DNA of 64,000 nucleotides from Sulfurospirillum cavolei. Its GTDB lineage: Bacteria > Campylobacterota > Campylobacteria > Campylobacterales > Sulfurospirillaceae. Shown here piece by piece: positions 7,719 to 17,579 of the stretch. How positions within the stretch are numbered: the first letter of the stretch is position 1; the number at the start of each line of letters is the position of its first letter. The translations under genes were made by a program, and so were the position numbers. The notes under the pieces are model-generated. The model saw only the letters and a list, made by a program, of their open reading frames with translations, ran no database searches and was not told where the DNA came from. The stretch is taken from NCBI RefSeq assembly GCF_000813325.1, contig NZ_BBQE01000007.1. One strand, written 5' to 3'.

Positions 7719-9385
7719 ACCGTCTCCTTGTAACAGACGACGCGATTGCGTCCTGTTTGTTTTGCTTCGTACATCGCGGTGTCCGCTCTGCTAAAGATCG
7801 TCATTTTATCCTCTTTTTCATAACCGAAAACATACACTCCGATACTCGCCGTACAATGATGCGTCACGGTCTGCGCGACTCCCTCGTTATCATATTCAAT
7901 CACGTAGGGTTTGGCTAACGTCTCTAAAATATGCGATGCGATTTTTTGCGCTTCAAAGCAAGCGGCTTCACGATTGCCCTCCAATTGTGACAGCAACACT
8001 AAAAATTCATCGCCCCCGAAACGCGCGACCGTGTCGATTTCGCGAACGCACGCTTGAAGCCTGTTTGCCGCTTGAATCAATAACACGTCTCCTGATTGAT
8101 GCCCTTTTTGATCGTTTAAAGTTTTGAAATTATCCAAATCAATCACCGCCAAAGCATTGCATCGAAGGCTTCGTTTGCTCAACGAAAGAACCAAATCTAA
8201 ACGCTCGTCAAAAAGCCTTCGATTGGGGAGTTTCGTTAACATGTCGTGAAACGCCAATTTTTTGATCATCGCTTCGTTTTGTTTTTGCGCGGTAATGTCG
8301 GTCGAGATGCCGCATAGCGCATAAATTGAGCCGTCTTCTTTACACAAAGGAATTTTGGTCGATAAGAAAATGCGATCCGTATCGCCTTGCGTCGTCGTAT
8401 TGTATTCTTCCAGCGTTATTTTGTGCCCCATCTCGATGACTTCCGCATCGGCACGGCGTATCGCTTGAAACGTCTTTTCTTCAAAAAACGCACTATCGTC
8501 CCGCCCGATAATCTCTTCTAACGACCGACCGAAATACTCGCATGTCTTGCGATTGGCATAGCGATAGCGGTACGTCTCGTCTTTAATATAAATGTAGGCT
8601 TCCACCGTATCTAAAATCGTTGCAAGTTTATTTTCGTTTTCACGAATCGCTTGCGTACGCTCGTGAATTTTCGCTTCCAAAGAGCGATTGTTTGCATTGA
8701 CGTAAGCGACCATATCGCTAAATTGACGCGAAAGATCCGCGATTTCCGCCGTTCCGACCAAATGGAGCTTGGTGGCGTAATTGCCGTTTTGAACATGATG
8801 CATCGCCTCTTTGAGTTGCGCAAGCGGAGAGAGAATGAGTACATGTAACTCCAAACCGACCGCAAACAATGCCGCTAAAAAAAGCGCGCTTAGCATCGGG
8901 AAGATCGTAAAATCGCGTAGTAAAACCAACTCTTTGGCATCAATAAGCGTTAAACGAAACCATGTCCTATCGGGCACAAGATCGACACATAAAAGATGCC
9001 TCGCGTCGTGATAATCGACCCATAAAGTCTGTACGTCTTTTGTCGGATCAAGCATGACTTGCATCGCTTTGAAAACGGCTTCTTTGTCGCCGGATTTCGT
9101 AAAAATCGTCTCCAAAGTCTCTACGGAAGCATTTGTGTCGTTTGCTTTGACATGTAGGTTTTGTATGACGCCCGAGGCGTCGCTAAAAAACGTGTGTACG
9201 CCCTCTTGAGACATAAACGAAGCAAGGCTTTTACTCTCGTTGTTTAAGTGCTCTTTAGCGATAAAATGTTTCGCCCACGTTTCGTTGATACTATCGAACA
9301 AAAACGAGGAGTACATCCACACGAACGTGGAGAAGAGGAAAAAAAGTGCCGACATGAAAATAAATAACTTTGATTTAAGCGTCAT
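7715..9385 (-). CDS. Membrane diguanylate cyclase with HAMP, PAS and GGDEF domains
   Basis: 556 aa from ATG 9385; GGAGG lies 7 bases before it, so the GTG at 9391 is less likely. Order: membrane helix (about 5-27), periplasmic sensor (about 28-160), second helix (about 161-184), HAMP (about 185-238), PAS (about 253-368), GGDEF (about 380-550). The active-site motif is intact (RFGGDEFLVLL) and an inhibitory RxxD site (REID) lies five residues ahead of it, so it should make cyclic di-GMP with product feedback. PAS ends in CGISTDITAQKQ, the usual linker. Promoter is shared divergently with rarD. Confidence 0.93.
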   Translation of the reverse strand: MTLKSKLFIFMSALFFLFSTFVWMYSSFLFDSINETWAKHFIAKEHLNNESKSLASFMSQEGVHTFFSDASGVIQNLHVKANDTNASVETLETIFTKSGDKEAVFKAMQVMLDPTKDVQTLWVDYHDARHLLCVDLVPDRTWFRLTLIDAKELVLLRDFTIFPMLSALFLAALFAVGLELHVLILSPLAQLKEAMHHVQNGNYATKLHLVGTAEIADLSRQFSDMVAYVNANNRSLEAKIHERTQAIRENENKLATILDTVEAYIYIKDETYRYRYANRKTCEYFGRSLEEIIGRDDSAFFEEKTFQAIRRADAEVIEMGHKITLEEYNTTTQGDTDRIFLSTKIPLCKEDGSIYALCGISTDITAQKQNEAMIKKLAFHDMLTKLPNRRLFDERLDLVLSLSKRSLRCNALAVIDLDNFKTLNDQKGHQSGDVLLIQAANRLQACVREIDTVARFGGDEFLVLLSQLEGNREAACFEAQKIASHILETLAKPYVIEYDNEGVAQTVTHHCTASIGVYVFGYEKEDKMTIFSRADTAMYEAKQTGRNRVVCYKETV

Positions 9386-9481
9386 TGTCACACCTCCGCC
9401 CTTTTTCGCATTATAACAATTCCTAAGTGAAAAATATTATGAATAAAGCGAATTAACTTTTACTTATAAGTTGATTTCGTC

Positions 9482-9487
9482 TATAAT
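9482..9487 (+). promoter_or_regulatory. -10 element of the rarD promoter
   Basis: TATAAT lies 33 bases before the ATG at 9520 in an AT-rich intergenic stretch. No convincing -35 is seen, as is common in Campylobacterota. Confidence 0.5.
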
Positions 9488-9519
9488 ACGTCCATCCTTT
9501 ACGTTACAAGTTGGTTTTT

Positions 9520-10404
9520 ATGCAAACGCATTCCGAAGAGATACGCGGTTACTTATATGCGGTATTGGCATTTGGTTTCTGGGGTCTGATACCGATTTAT
9601 TTTAAACTTCTCAGCCATGTCGGTGCCGGAGAAGTCTTGGCGCATCGTATTATCGGGTCGGTTGTTTTACTTTACGCGATGATTCTTTTTAGCAAGCAGA
9701 TGGGACAGTTCAAACTTCTCATACGCGATCTTTCAAAACTCAAATACCTCGTGCTCTCCGCACTCTTAGTTTCGCTCAATTGGCTGGTTTTCATTTGGGC
9801 GGTTTCGCACAATATGATCGCCGAGTCGAGCCTTGGCTACTACATCAATCCTTTGGTCAATTTTGCGCTGGGCATCATCGTCTTTAAAGACCGCCCCTCT
9901 TTTTGGCAGAAAATCGCTATCGCTTTGGCAATCGCCGCGATCGTCTACCAGCTCGTCACGCTAGGAACGCTTCCGATCGTCTCGTTGGTATTGGCTTTTA
10001 GTTTTGCGTTTTACGGATTGATTCGCAAAAAGATCAACTTACCGGCGATGACGGGGCTTTACGTCGAAACGCTCATTTTATTTCCGATCGCACTTTTGTA
10101 TTTTTCTTATTTGGTGCTAACCGATCAAAACGCGTTTGTCCTACCGCTCGATCGTACCTCGTGGATTTTGCTTCTAGCCGGTGTCGTGACGGTCGTACCG
10201 CTTTTATGGTTCAATGCCGCGACGACGCGTATTTCGCTCATTCATATCGGTTTTTTTCAATACATCGGTCCTTCGATCTCGTTTTTGTTGGCAATTTTCG
10301 TCTACGACGAAGTTTTGCTTCCCGAAAAATTAACGACTTTTGTTTTGATTTGGATCGCACTGGCGATCTTCAGCCTCGATGCCTACTTTAAAAAAAGGAG
10401 GTAG
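9520..10404 (+). CDS. rarD: RarD, EamA-family permease
   Basis: 294 aa from ATG 9520 (a TTG at 9511 is less likely). It has ten predicted membrane helices arranged as two EamA halves, starting with GYLYAVLAFGFWGLIPIYFK, and the RarD-specific segment HNMIAESSLGYYINPLVNFALG (20-residue core MIAESSLGYYINPLVNFALG, about residues 94-113). RarD is named for a chloramphenicol-sensitive phenotype in Pseudomonas and E. coli; its substrate is not established. It is followed after 7 bases by a response-regulator gene whose ribosome site overlaps the rarD stop, so the two may be co-transcribed. Confidence 0.9.
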   Translation: MQTHSEEIRGYLYAVLAFGFWGLIPIYFKLLSHVGAGEVLAHRIIGSVVLLYAMILFSKQMGQFKLLIRDLSKLKYLVLSALLVSLNWLVFIWAVSHNMIAESSLGYYINPLVNFALGIIVFKDRPSFWQKIAIALAIAAIVYQLVTLGTLPIVSLVLAFSFAFYGLIRKKINLPAMTGLYVETLILFPIALLYFSYLVLTDQNAFVLPLDRTSWILLLAGVVTVVPLLWFNAATTRISLIHIGFFQYIGPSISFLLAIFVYDEVLLPEKLTTFVLIWIALAIFSLDAYFKKRR

Positions 10405-10411
10405 ATCGCCG

Positions 10412-11077
10412 ATGAAATTATTAATCGTCGAAGACGATCCCAAAATCGTCTCGTTTTTAAAAAAAGGTTTGGAAGAGGAGTATTTTTGCGTCGATACCTG
10501 CGATAACGGCGAAGACGCAATCTACTTAGCCCAAAGCACGAACTACGATCTGATCGTTTTAGATATTATGCTCAAAGGCTTAGGCGGCGATAGTGTCTGC
10601 CAAACGCTTCGCGCTCAAAAAAACGCCGTACCGATCATTATGCTCAGCGCCAAAAGTACCATTAACGATAAAGTGACGCTTTTAAACAGCGGCGCGGACG
10701 ATTATCTGACCAAACCGTTTAGCTTTGAGGAGCTTTTAGCACGCATTTACGCCCAACTGCGCAAACACGAGCACAAAGACTTATCGCTTCGCGCGGGAGA
10801 TTTGGAACTCAATCCCTTGAATAAAACCGTCGAACGCGCCGGAAAATCGATCCTTCTGACCGCCAAGGAGTTTGCGATTTTGGAGTATCTTTTGCGCCGC
10901 AAAGGAACGATCGTCGAAGAAAAAACGCTTCAAGAGCATCTCTTTAACAACGATCAAACGGTTAACAGCAACATTGTTTCGGTTTACATGTACCGTTTAC
11001 GTACGAAAATCGATAAACCGTTTGACGAAAAGCTCATTACGACGTATCGCAATTTAGGGTACTCGATCCATGATTAA
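10412..11077 (+). CDS. OmpR/PhoB-family response regulator
   Basis: 221 aa from ATG 10412, preceded by AGGAGG. The receiver domain (residues 1-115) has the acidic pair EDD at 7-9, phospho-acceptor aspartate in LIVLDIMLKG (about D51) and the lysine in LTKPFSFEEL. The C-terminal winged helix (about 128-220) contains LTAKEFAILEYLLRRKG and the VYMYRLRTKID recognition region. The stop overlaps the kinase start by 8 bases. As the pair directly precedes an EptA-type gene, it resembles PmrA-like control of lipid A decoration; the assignment is by context. Confidence 0.93.
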   Translation: MKLLIVEDDPKIVSFLKKGLEEEYFCVDTCDNGEDAIYLAQSTNYDLIVLDIMLKGLGGDSVCQTLRAQKNAVPIIMLSAKSTINDKVTLLNSGADDYLTKPFSFEELLARIYAQLRKHEHKDLSLRAGDLELNPLNKTVERAGKSILLTAKEFAILEYLLRRKGTIVEEKTLQEHLFNNDQTVNSNIVSVYMYRLRTKIDKPFDEKLITTYRNLGYSIHD

Positions 11078-12470
11078 ATTTATCTCGAATTTTAAAACAA
11101 GGCTTCTTTTCACCTTTTTTTTGATTCTCTTTTTGCTCTTTTACGGCTTTGGATACGCCATCATTCATACGTTTGAAAGCTCGTATCTCCAGTCGCTCGA
11201 CGCCACGCTTACCACGGTTTTAAAAGATATTAAACACGATTATTCGGAACACCCCGAAACCATCGACAAAACACCGGACGAAGTCAAAGAGGAGTTCGAC
11301 GTTCCGATACTTTACGCACAACTCTTTCGCGTCGATAACGACCTTCGGATCATCAACTACGCAACCCGTTCATTAGACCTCAAAGAAAGCACGATCGACG
11401 TCGCGTTTCAACAACGCGAAACCGTAGTACGTAAGCATCAACCTATCGCGTTTGCGCTCTCGTCTTTTAGCGACGCGCCGCACCGCAAAATCCGGACCGC
11501 AACGATGCTTTTAGACCAACAAAACGATCATGCGCTTTTAATCGTATGTGCGCTTCCGTACGAAAAACACACGCCTCAGATTCAAGAACTCACTTTCACC
11601 TTATGGGTCGGTTTTTCCGTCCTTTTAACCATGATTTTGGTCTTCACGTATGCACTCATTTCCAAATCGTTCAAAACCGTCTTAGCGGTCTCTCAAACGG
11701 CCAAACGCCTCAGTGCGCAAGATACGAAAAGCATCATTCCCAAAACAAACATCGCTTACGAAATCGACGACCTCATCGATACGTTCAACACGCTTTTGCA
11801 AGAACTTCGCCATGCATACGACCAAGTTAAGCAGTTCGGGCAAAATGCCTCGCATGAGCTCAAAACGCCGCTGACGATCATGAAAGGCGAAGTCGAAGTC
11901 GGCTTGCGTAAAGAGCGAAGCTCGGAAGAGTACCGTATGATTTTACGCAACGTCGCCAAAGAGATCGTCTCGCTTCAAGAAGTCATCGAGAAAATCCTCT
12001 TTTTATCGAGCAACACTTCGCGCGATATTCAAAGCCATTTTGAAGAGGTTTACGTCGATGAAATTCTTTTGGAAGCCCTTCAGGAAAAAACCGCGTTCGC
12101 ACACCAAAAAAACGTATCTCTAGAACTGGAACATATCGAGCCTACCACCCGCAGTGCCAATGCAACGCTTTTAAAAATTATGTTTTTAAACCTCATCGAT
12201 AACGCGATCAAATACTCGCCGCCCCAAACCTGCGTTCAGCTGTTGCTCTCTCAAGCTTTCTTTGAGATACGCGATGAGGGCAAAGGGATCGCCGCGGAAG
12301 ATTTGGAACATATCCTTGAGCCCTTTTACCGAAGCTCTCGTACGAAAGACGACGTGAAGGGAAGCGGTTTGGGATTAGCGTTGGTTAAAGCTATCGTCGA
12401 CGTACATGGATTGACGATTCGTATCGATTCGCAAAAAGATCGTTTCACGCATATTCGCATCTCGTTTTAA
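11070..12470 (+). CDS. Membrane sensor histidine kinase
   Basis: 466 aa. Two membrane helices (about 11-33 and 172-195) bracket a periplasmic sensor of about 140 residues, followed by a HAMP-like linker, the H-box ASHELKTPLTIM (about residues 262-273) and a HATPase domain with N-box FLNLIDNAIKYSP, G1 DEGKGI and G2 GSGLGLALV. All catalytic boxes are intact. It is translationally coupled to the OmpR-type regulator upstream and followed after 65 bases by eptA. The signal is unknown; acidic residues in the sensor (EHPETIDKTPDEVKEEFD) could bind cations. Confidence 0.93.
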   Translation: MIKFISNFKTRLLFTFFLILFLLFYGFGYAIIHTFESSYLQSLDATLTTVLKDIKHDYSEHPETIDKTPDEVKEEFDVPILYAQLFRVDNDLRIINYATRSLDLKESTIDVAFQQRETVVRKHQPIAFALSSFSDAPHRKIRTATMLLDQQNDHALLIVCALPYEKHTPQIQELTFTLWVGFSVLLTMILVFTYALISKSFKTVLAVSQTAKRLSAQDTKSIIPKTNIAYEIDDLIDTFNTLLQELRHAYDQVKQFGQNASHELKTPLTIMKGEVEVGLRKERSSEEYRMILRNVAKEIVSLQEVIEKILFLSSNTSRDIQSHFEEVYVDEILLEALQEKTAFAHQKNVSLELEHIEPTTRSANATLLKIMFLNLIDNAIKYSPPQTCVQLLLSQAFFEIRDEGKGIAAEDLEHILEPFYRSSRTKDDVKGSGLGLALVKAIVDVHGLTIRIDSQKDRFTHIRISF

Positions 12471-12535
12471 ATTCATTCTCGATTCATTTTCATTTTTTAA
12501 AATTTCCTATCATAAAACGATTAGGGGATTTTTCG

Positions 12536-14086
12536 ATGCTGAAACTTGTTGTTCGATCTTACTCTCAGCGTAGTATCGCTTTACTGGCTTTGGGTATAAC
12601 ACTTTTTTTTAATATAACTTTTTTTTCAAAACTTTTTACGTATGCGGCAAGCGAAGACAATTATCTCATACTTTTTTCCGCGCCGCTTGTTCTATTTTTA
12701 CTTTTGATGCTTCTTTTAAATTTGGTATTATTTCCGACACATCGCTTGGGTTTTCGCGTCATGCTTGCGTTTTTTATCGTCGTAGGAACGCTTTGCGCTT
12801 ATTTTATCGACACGTACGGCATCGTTTTCGATAGCAACATGTACGCCAATATGACGCAAACCGATACGGAAGAAGTTTTCGATTTGATCACACCTAAACT
12901 TCTTTTTTACGTTTTTACGGCACTCACGCTCGCTTTTTGGGTCATTCGAAAAGCACCTATACGCTTTCAAAGTTATACGAAAGAGTTATTTCAAAGAGCC
13001 GTCGTTATTGTTTTATTATCGGTCAGCATTACGGGAATTTATGTAAGCACCAGCAAAACGTATAGCTCTTTTTTTCGCAATCATCACGAATTGAAAATGT
13101 ACCTTAATCCCTATTATCCGCTTGCGTCTTTGGGAAAATTTATCGCGAAAAACCTGAAATCCAAACCGCATCTAAGCGTCATTGCCGCCGATGCCATCAA
13201 ACCCGAACACGCCAAAAAGAAATTGGTAGTTTTGGTCGTCGGCGAAACGGCGCGTGCACAAAATTTTTCGCTTAACGGTTATGAAATGCCGACCAATCCG
13301 CTTTTATCCAAACGAGACGACGTCGTTTCGTTTTCCAATTTTCACTCTTGCGGCACGGCGACCGCCGTATCCGTTCCGTGTCTGTTTTCCAAATTTACGC
13401 GAGAAGAGTGGAGTAGCGACAAAGAGTCTTATGAAAACTTGGTCGACGTTTTAAATAAAACGGGAGTACGCATCATTTGGAGAGACAACAACTCCGGAGG
13501 CGATAAAGACGTCGCCAAACGTATGCAAGACGTCAAAAAGTTTAACGGCGTCGGATTTGACGATGTTTTATTGCAAGATTTTCAAGCAAGCGTCGATCAA
13601 AGCTATCAAGATACCTTTATCGTTTTGCACCAAGAAGGCAGTCACGGTCCGACCTATTTTAAACGCTATCCAGATGCGTTTAAACGCTTTACGCCGACAT
13701 GCGATACGCAAGATTTGCAAAAATGCACGCAAGAACAGATCGTCAATACGTATAACAATACCCTTTTGTATACCGACTTTATTCTCGATCAAACGATTTC
13801 GCTTTTAAAAGCCAACGAAGACAAGTATGACACGACGCTCATTTACGCTTCCGATCACGGAGAATCTTTAGGCGAAAACGGCATTTACTTGCACGGACTT
13901 CCCTACATGATCGCTCCCGATGCGCAAAAACACATTCCGGCAATTTTTTACCGACCGCAAAAAACGCTTGAACTCAAAGCCAAACAAAACGACGCCTTTT
14001 CGCACGACAATTTATTTCATACGATTTTAGGGCTCTTTGAGGTTCAAACCAAGGAATACGACGCGAAGCTTGACATGTTACGTTAA
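12536..14086 (+). CDS. eptA: Phosphoethanolamine transferase of the EptA family
   Basis: 516 aa with an N-terminal five-helix membrane part (to about residue 165) and a periplasmic sulfatase-fold domain. Motifs: VVGETARAQNFSLNGY (about 233-248), in which the threonine is the phosphoethanolamine-carrying nucleophile; SCGTATAVSVPCLFS; IYASDHGESLGENGIYLHG, which supplies metal-binding Asp and His. The family transfers phosphoethanolamine from phosphatidylethanolamine to lipid A, and in Campylobacter also to the flagellar rod protein. Position after a two-component system suggests regulated surface modification and polymyxin tolerance. Confidence 0.93.
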   Translation: MLKLVVRSYSQRSIALLALGITLFFNITFFSKLFTYAASEDNYLILFSAPLVLFLLLMLLLNLVLFPTHRLGFRVMLAFFIVVGTLCAYFIDTYGIVFDSNMYANMTQTDTEEVFDLITPKLLFYVFTALTLAFWVIRKAPIRFQSYTKELFQRAVVIVLLSVSITGIYVSTSKTYSSFFRNHHELKMYLNPYYPLASLGKFIAKNLKSKPHLSVIAADAIKPEHAKKKLVVLVVGETARAQNFSLNGYEMPTNPLLSKRDDVVSFSNFHSCGTATAVSVPCLFSKFTREEWSSDKESYENLVDVLNKTGVRIIWRDNNSGGDKDVAKRMQDVKKFNGVGFDDVLLQDFQASVDQSYQDTFIVLHQEGSHGPTYFKRYPDAFKRFTPTCDTQDLQKCTQEQIVNTYNNTLLYTDFILDQTISLLKANEDKYDTTLIYASDHGESLGENGIYLHGLPYMIAPDAQKHIPAIFYRPQKTLELKAKQNDAFSHDNLFHTILGLFEVQTKEYDAKLDMLR

Positions 14087-14113
14087 AATGTCGATTATCG
14101 ACAAAGGAAGAAC

Positions 14114-14590
14114 ATGCTCTATCATCCCTTCGAACCCGTTTACGACGCAACGTCGCGCGTGCTCGTTTTGGGTTCGTTTCCTTCGGTGAAATCGCGAGAA
14201 GAAGCCTTTTACTACGCACATCCGCAAAACCGTTTTTGGAAGGTAATCGCCGCGCTGTACGGTGTAGAACCGCCTTGCGATCTCGAAACCAAAAAAGCGC
14301 TTTTACACACAAGCGGCATTGCGATTTGGGACGTTATTCGATGTTGCGACATCGTCGGCTCAAGCGATGCAACGATCCAAAACGCCTGCGGTAACGACTT
14401 GCGAAGCGTGCTTCACGCCACGCGTATCGAACGTATTTTTTGCAACGGTCAAACCGCGGCAAAACTCTACCGCATACACTGCGAACCGCTCACAAAGCTG
14501 CCCGCACAAACGCTTCCCTCAACCAGCCCCGCCAACGCTGCGTGGACTTTGGAAAAACTGATCGTCGCGTGGTCGTCGCTCCTTGCGTAA
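14114..14590 (+). CDS. DNA-deoxyinosine glycosylase (uracil-DNA glycosylase superfamily)
   Basis: 158 aa. The N-terminal motif VLVLGSFPSVKSREEAFYYA followed by HPQNRFWKVI (residues about 15-44) and the C-terminal LPSTSPANAAW (about 136-146) define the family that removes deaminated adenine, and often uracil, from DNA. The serine-rich C-terminal motif replaces the HPSPLS motif of classical enzymes. AAGGAAG precedes the start. It lies 27 bases after eptA, probably as a downstream gene with no functional link. Confidence 0.88.
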   Translation: MLYHPFEPVYDATSRVLVLGSFPSVKSREEAFYYAHPQNRFWKVIAALYGVEPPCDLETKKALLHTSGIAIWDVIRCCDIVGSSDATIQNACGNDLRSVLHATRIERIFCNGQTAAKLYRIHCEPLTKLPAQTLPSTSPANAAWTLEKLIVAWSSLLA

Positions 14591-14658
14591 GCATTTACTA
14601 GCGGTGTCGGAAAAACCTACTGATTAAATTTTAATCATTCGCGTTTGCTCTGCCTCGT

Positions 14659-14664
14659 TATAAT
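14659..14664 (+). promoter_or_regulatory. -10 element upstream of the EAL gene
   Basis: TATAAT, 31 bases before the GTG at 14696, in the only non-coding gap (14591-14695) between the glycosylase and EAL genes. Confidence 0.45.
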
Positions 14665-14695
14665 GCCCGTCTAATGTTTGACAAAAGGGTGCTTC

Positions 14696-15886
14696 GTGGT
14701 TTCACACTTAATTCAAGACAACCGCATTATGATCTATTTTCAGCCGATTATTTCGATTCGAAGTGCGAAAGTCATCGGCGTCGAAGCGTTAATGCGCGCC
14801 TATGACGCCAATCAAGAGCCGCTTTCGCCGATTTTTATTTTCGATCAAGCCAAGAAAGAAAACCTCTCGTTTGAGCTCGATAAACACGCTCGTATTAAAG
14901 CCCTAGAGTCGTTTAAACCGCTTTTGAAAGCCAATCTCGAACTTCTTTTGTTTCTCAATTTCGAATCGCATCTTTTGGACACGACGATTCGTTTCCAAGA
15001 CTTTGCTTTTTGTGCGCTTGCCAACGATATCGGCATTCCGCCCTCACATGTCGTCATCGAAATCAAAGAGTACCAAATCCAAAATACCGAACGCTTAGAA
15101 GAGTTTTGTACGTTTTATAAACAACGCGGCTTCTTAATCGCACTGGACGATTTCGGCGCCGGAAATGCTAATTTCGATCGTATCTCCTCGGTGCGCCCGC
15201 ATATCGTTAAAGTGGATCGATCGTTAGTCTTTAACGTGCATCACAACTTCATCCACAAAGAGATTTTAAAATCCATCGCGAACATGTGCTTTAACATCGG
15301 CGCGTTGGTTTTGGTCGAAGGCGTTGAAGAAGAAGGCGAAATTTTACGCTCGTTAAAGCTCAATATCGACCTCTTTCAAGGGTTTTGGTTTGCAAGACCC
15401 TCCGCCGCTCTCTACGACGAAAAGCTTCTCAACGAAAAGATTACCGCTATCGGGGAGTTGCATACGAACAACGTCAAACAATCGATGCTTCATAAAGAAC
15501 TCCTGATCGAAAACGCCAAGTCGTATACGCAAGCCATTATCAAATCGTTTACGCGAACGGGGCTTCGCGACTTAAGCGTTTTTTTACAGCAATTTGAAGC
15601 GATCGAGGCAATTTACTGCATTAACGCCTATACCGGCATTCAAGAGGGCGATACGTTTATCTGCTCCGATACGAACGAATTTTTTCGTCCTGCCAAAGAG
15701 GGCGAAAACCACGCGTTAAAAGAGTATTTTTACATTACCAAAGAGTCCAAACGCGGCAATTATTTGAGCCAAAAATACATCTCGCGCGCTTCGGGACGCT
15801 TATGCCGTACGTTTGCACAAAAATTTACCTTGGGCGATCGCGAAAAAATTCTGTGTTTGGACCTTAAAGTTCAATCGTCCGAATAA
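14696..15886 (+). CDS. EAL-domain cyclic di-GMP phosphodiesterase-like protein
   Basis: 396 aa from GTG 14696, with AAAAGGG 6 bases upstream; a TTG at 14678 is the other option. The EAL domain occupies residues about 5-240: VIGVEALMRAYD stands for the ExLxR motif, then LNFES, IEIKEYQ, ALDDFGAGNANFDRI with the DD metal site, VKVDRSL, VEGVEEEGE and LFQGFWFARP. Key acidic residues are present, so activity is likely. The C-terminal 155 residues form an extra domain with a cysteine site (EAIYCINAYTG) that looks like a sensory module of the kind found beside EAL in Campylobacterota. The 3' end overlaps the convergent kinase gene by 16 bases. Confidence 0.88.
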   Translation: MVSHLIQDNRIMIYFQPIISIRSAKVIGVEALMRAYDANQEPLSPIFIFDQAKKENLSFELDKHARIKALESFKPLLKANLELLLFLNFESHLLDTTIRFQDFAFCALANDIGIPPSHVVIEIKEYQIQNTERLEEFCTFYKQRGFLIALDDFGAGNANFDRISSVRPHIVKVDRSLVFNVHHNFIHKEILKSIANMCFNIGALVLVEGVEEEGEILRSLKLNIDLFQGFWFARPSAALYDEKLLNEKITAIGELHTNNVKQSMLHKELLIENAKSYTQAIIKSFTRTGLRDLSVFLQQFEAIEAIYCINAYTGIQEGDTFICSDTNEFFRPAKEGENHALKEYFYITKESKRGNYLSQKYISRASGRLCRTFAQKFTLGDREKILCLDLKVQSSE

Positions 15887-17574
15887 AACCGTTTTGAACG
15901 CTTGGTAAGGGCAAAGCGAACCTCGAATACCGCGCCTTTGCCTTCATTGTAAGCGACGATTTCGCCGTCGTTTTGAAGCACGATCTGTCGAGCGATATTT
16001 AAACCGATGCCGATACCCGAGCTCTCTTTGCTGCTTTCAAAGGGCTCAAAAATACGCGGCAAAATTTTGGCGTCGATGCCGCCCGCATTATCGTGAAAAC
16101 GCACGATCGCAAAGCCGTTTTCTTCGCGAAGCGTAATTTCAAATTTTCGATTTTCAAACGCGTCGATTTTAATCAGCTCGTCGAGCGCGTTGTTCACGAT
16201 GATAATCCACACTTGCTCGATACGTTGCTTTTGAACCGTACATGTGAAGGTATAGGCGTTTTTGGGCATCTGCAAAGTAAAAAGCCGTTCGTTTAAACGC
16301 ACGGCAACCACTTGTTTCGTGCGATTGAACGACAAAATCAGTGCGGAAACGACGCTTTCAAAAAGATTGGTCGGCTCTTTTTGCTCCCGACTTTTTTGCG
16401 ACGCTTCGCGCATGGTTTCGATGATGCTTTCGATGCGCTCGAGCCCTTCTTGAATGGTTTTGGCGTCTTTTAGCATCGTTTGCTTGCGCACCGAATCGGG
16501 CATAAACGCCTCCATATCTTCCAAAAGCATCTCAAAATTGCCTTTTACGTACGTCAAAGGCGTATTGATCTCATGCGTAATGCCCGCCGCCATCTGTCCG
16601 ATCGCGCTAAATTTAGCATTTTGAATCATCTCTTCTTGAAAAGCGGCTTGAATCTGAAGGTTTTTTTTCACCTCTTCGTTAATGCGGTTTTGCAAATAGA
16701 GTTCTTGTTTTTCCGATTCGGTCATATCGATAAAAACGCCGACGAAGCCGTCGAAATGCCCGTTTCGTATCATCTGTTTTTTTTGAATTTCAAGCGTGAC
16801 TTCTTTATCCGTCGCCGGCGAAACCGTCGTGATTTTATAGACTTGATGCACGCATTCGAGCATCTCTTGATCTTTGCGTAAAAGCCGTTTTGCAATCTCT
16901 ATCGGATACAAATCAAACGCGGTTTTGCCGATAATCGCTTCTTTGCTTAAACCGAAATACTCGCAAAACGAGCGAGAGCATCCGATGTAACGAAAATAAC
17001 GGTCTTTGATAAAAACGGGAACGGGGATAATGTCGAGCAAGGTCTCTAAATCGCGCAGTTGTTTTTGATATTTGCGGCTTAGCTTATCGATCATATTGCG
17101 CGATTTGACGCGCTGGCTTATGTCGCGAATACTCCAAATCATCAATGTGCGATGATCGTCGATAAAACTACGTCCGAAAAGTTCCGCCCAAAACGAATGT
17201 CGGCTTTTTTTGCGAAAACGGTATTCAAGATGGCACAATCCGGCGCAAGACTCGGACGCCGTTACTTTGCTAAACCACTCTTGGTACTGCTTAGCTCTAG
17301 AAAAAAGTATTCGCATTTCCGAAGAAAGCACCTCTTCCTTAGCATAACCCAAAAGCGTCGTAAACGTTTCGTTCACGTCTACGATGCATTGGTTTGCGTC
17401 TAAAACGACGTAACCCAAATCGGCATTGTTAAAGTAGAGCTGTGCTTTTTTTGCCAACGCTTCAAGCGAACGTTTCTCTTCGACGGCACACTCTAAAATG
17501 CGTCTGTTTTGCTGTTTGAGTAACTCGAGCTCGAGCTCAAGATCGCGGATTTTTTCTAAAAGTTCCTCTTCCAT
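15871..17574 (-). CDS. Cytoplasmic PAS-domain histidine kinase
   Basis: 567 aa with no membrane segment. An N-terminal coiled coil (about 1-50) leads to two PAS domains (about 45-160 and 185-295), then a dimerisation helix with H-box AAGITHEINTPLTYVKGNFE (about 330-349). The ATPase domain has N-box WIIIVNNALDEL, G1 DNAGGI and G2 GIGIGLNIARQ. It is the third gene of an operon after a chemoreceptor with a CZB domain and a stand-alone receiver, 5 bases after the latter. This architecture suggests a sensor that reads cytoplasmic redox or small-molecule state and passes phosphate to the adjacent receiver. Confidence 0.9.
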   Translation of the reverse strand: MEEELLEKIRDLELELELLKQQNRRILECAVEEKRSLEALAKKAQLYFNNADLGYVVLDANQCIVDVNETFTTLLGYAKEEVLSSEMRILFSRAKQYQEWFSKVTASESCAGLCHLEYRFRKKSRHSFWAELFGRSFIDDHRTLMIWSIRDISQRVKSRNMIDKLSRKYQKQLRDLETLLDIIPVPVFIKDRYFRYIGCSRSFCEYFGLSKEAIIGKTAFDLYPIEIAKRLLRKDQEMLECVHQVYKITTVSPATDKEVTLEIQKKQMIRNGHFDGFVGVFIDMTESEKQELYLQNRINEEVKKNLQIQAAFQEEMIQNAKFSAIGQMAAGITHEINTPLTYVKGNFEMLLEDMEAFMPDSVRKQTMLKDAKTIQEGLERIESIIETMREASQKSREQKEPTNLFESVVSALILSFNRTKQVVAVRLNERLFTLQMPKNAYTFTCTVQKQRIEQVWIIIVNNALDELIKIDAFENRKFEITLREENGFAIVRFHDNAGGIDAKILPRIFEPFESSKESSGIGIGLNIARQIVLQNDGEIVAYNEGKGAVFEVRFALTKRSKRFYSDD

Positions 17575-17579
17575 CGAAA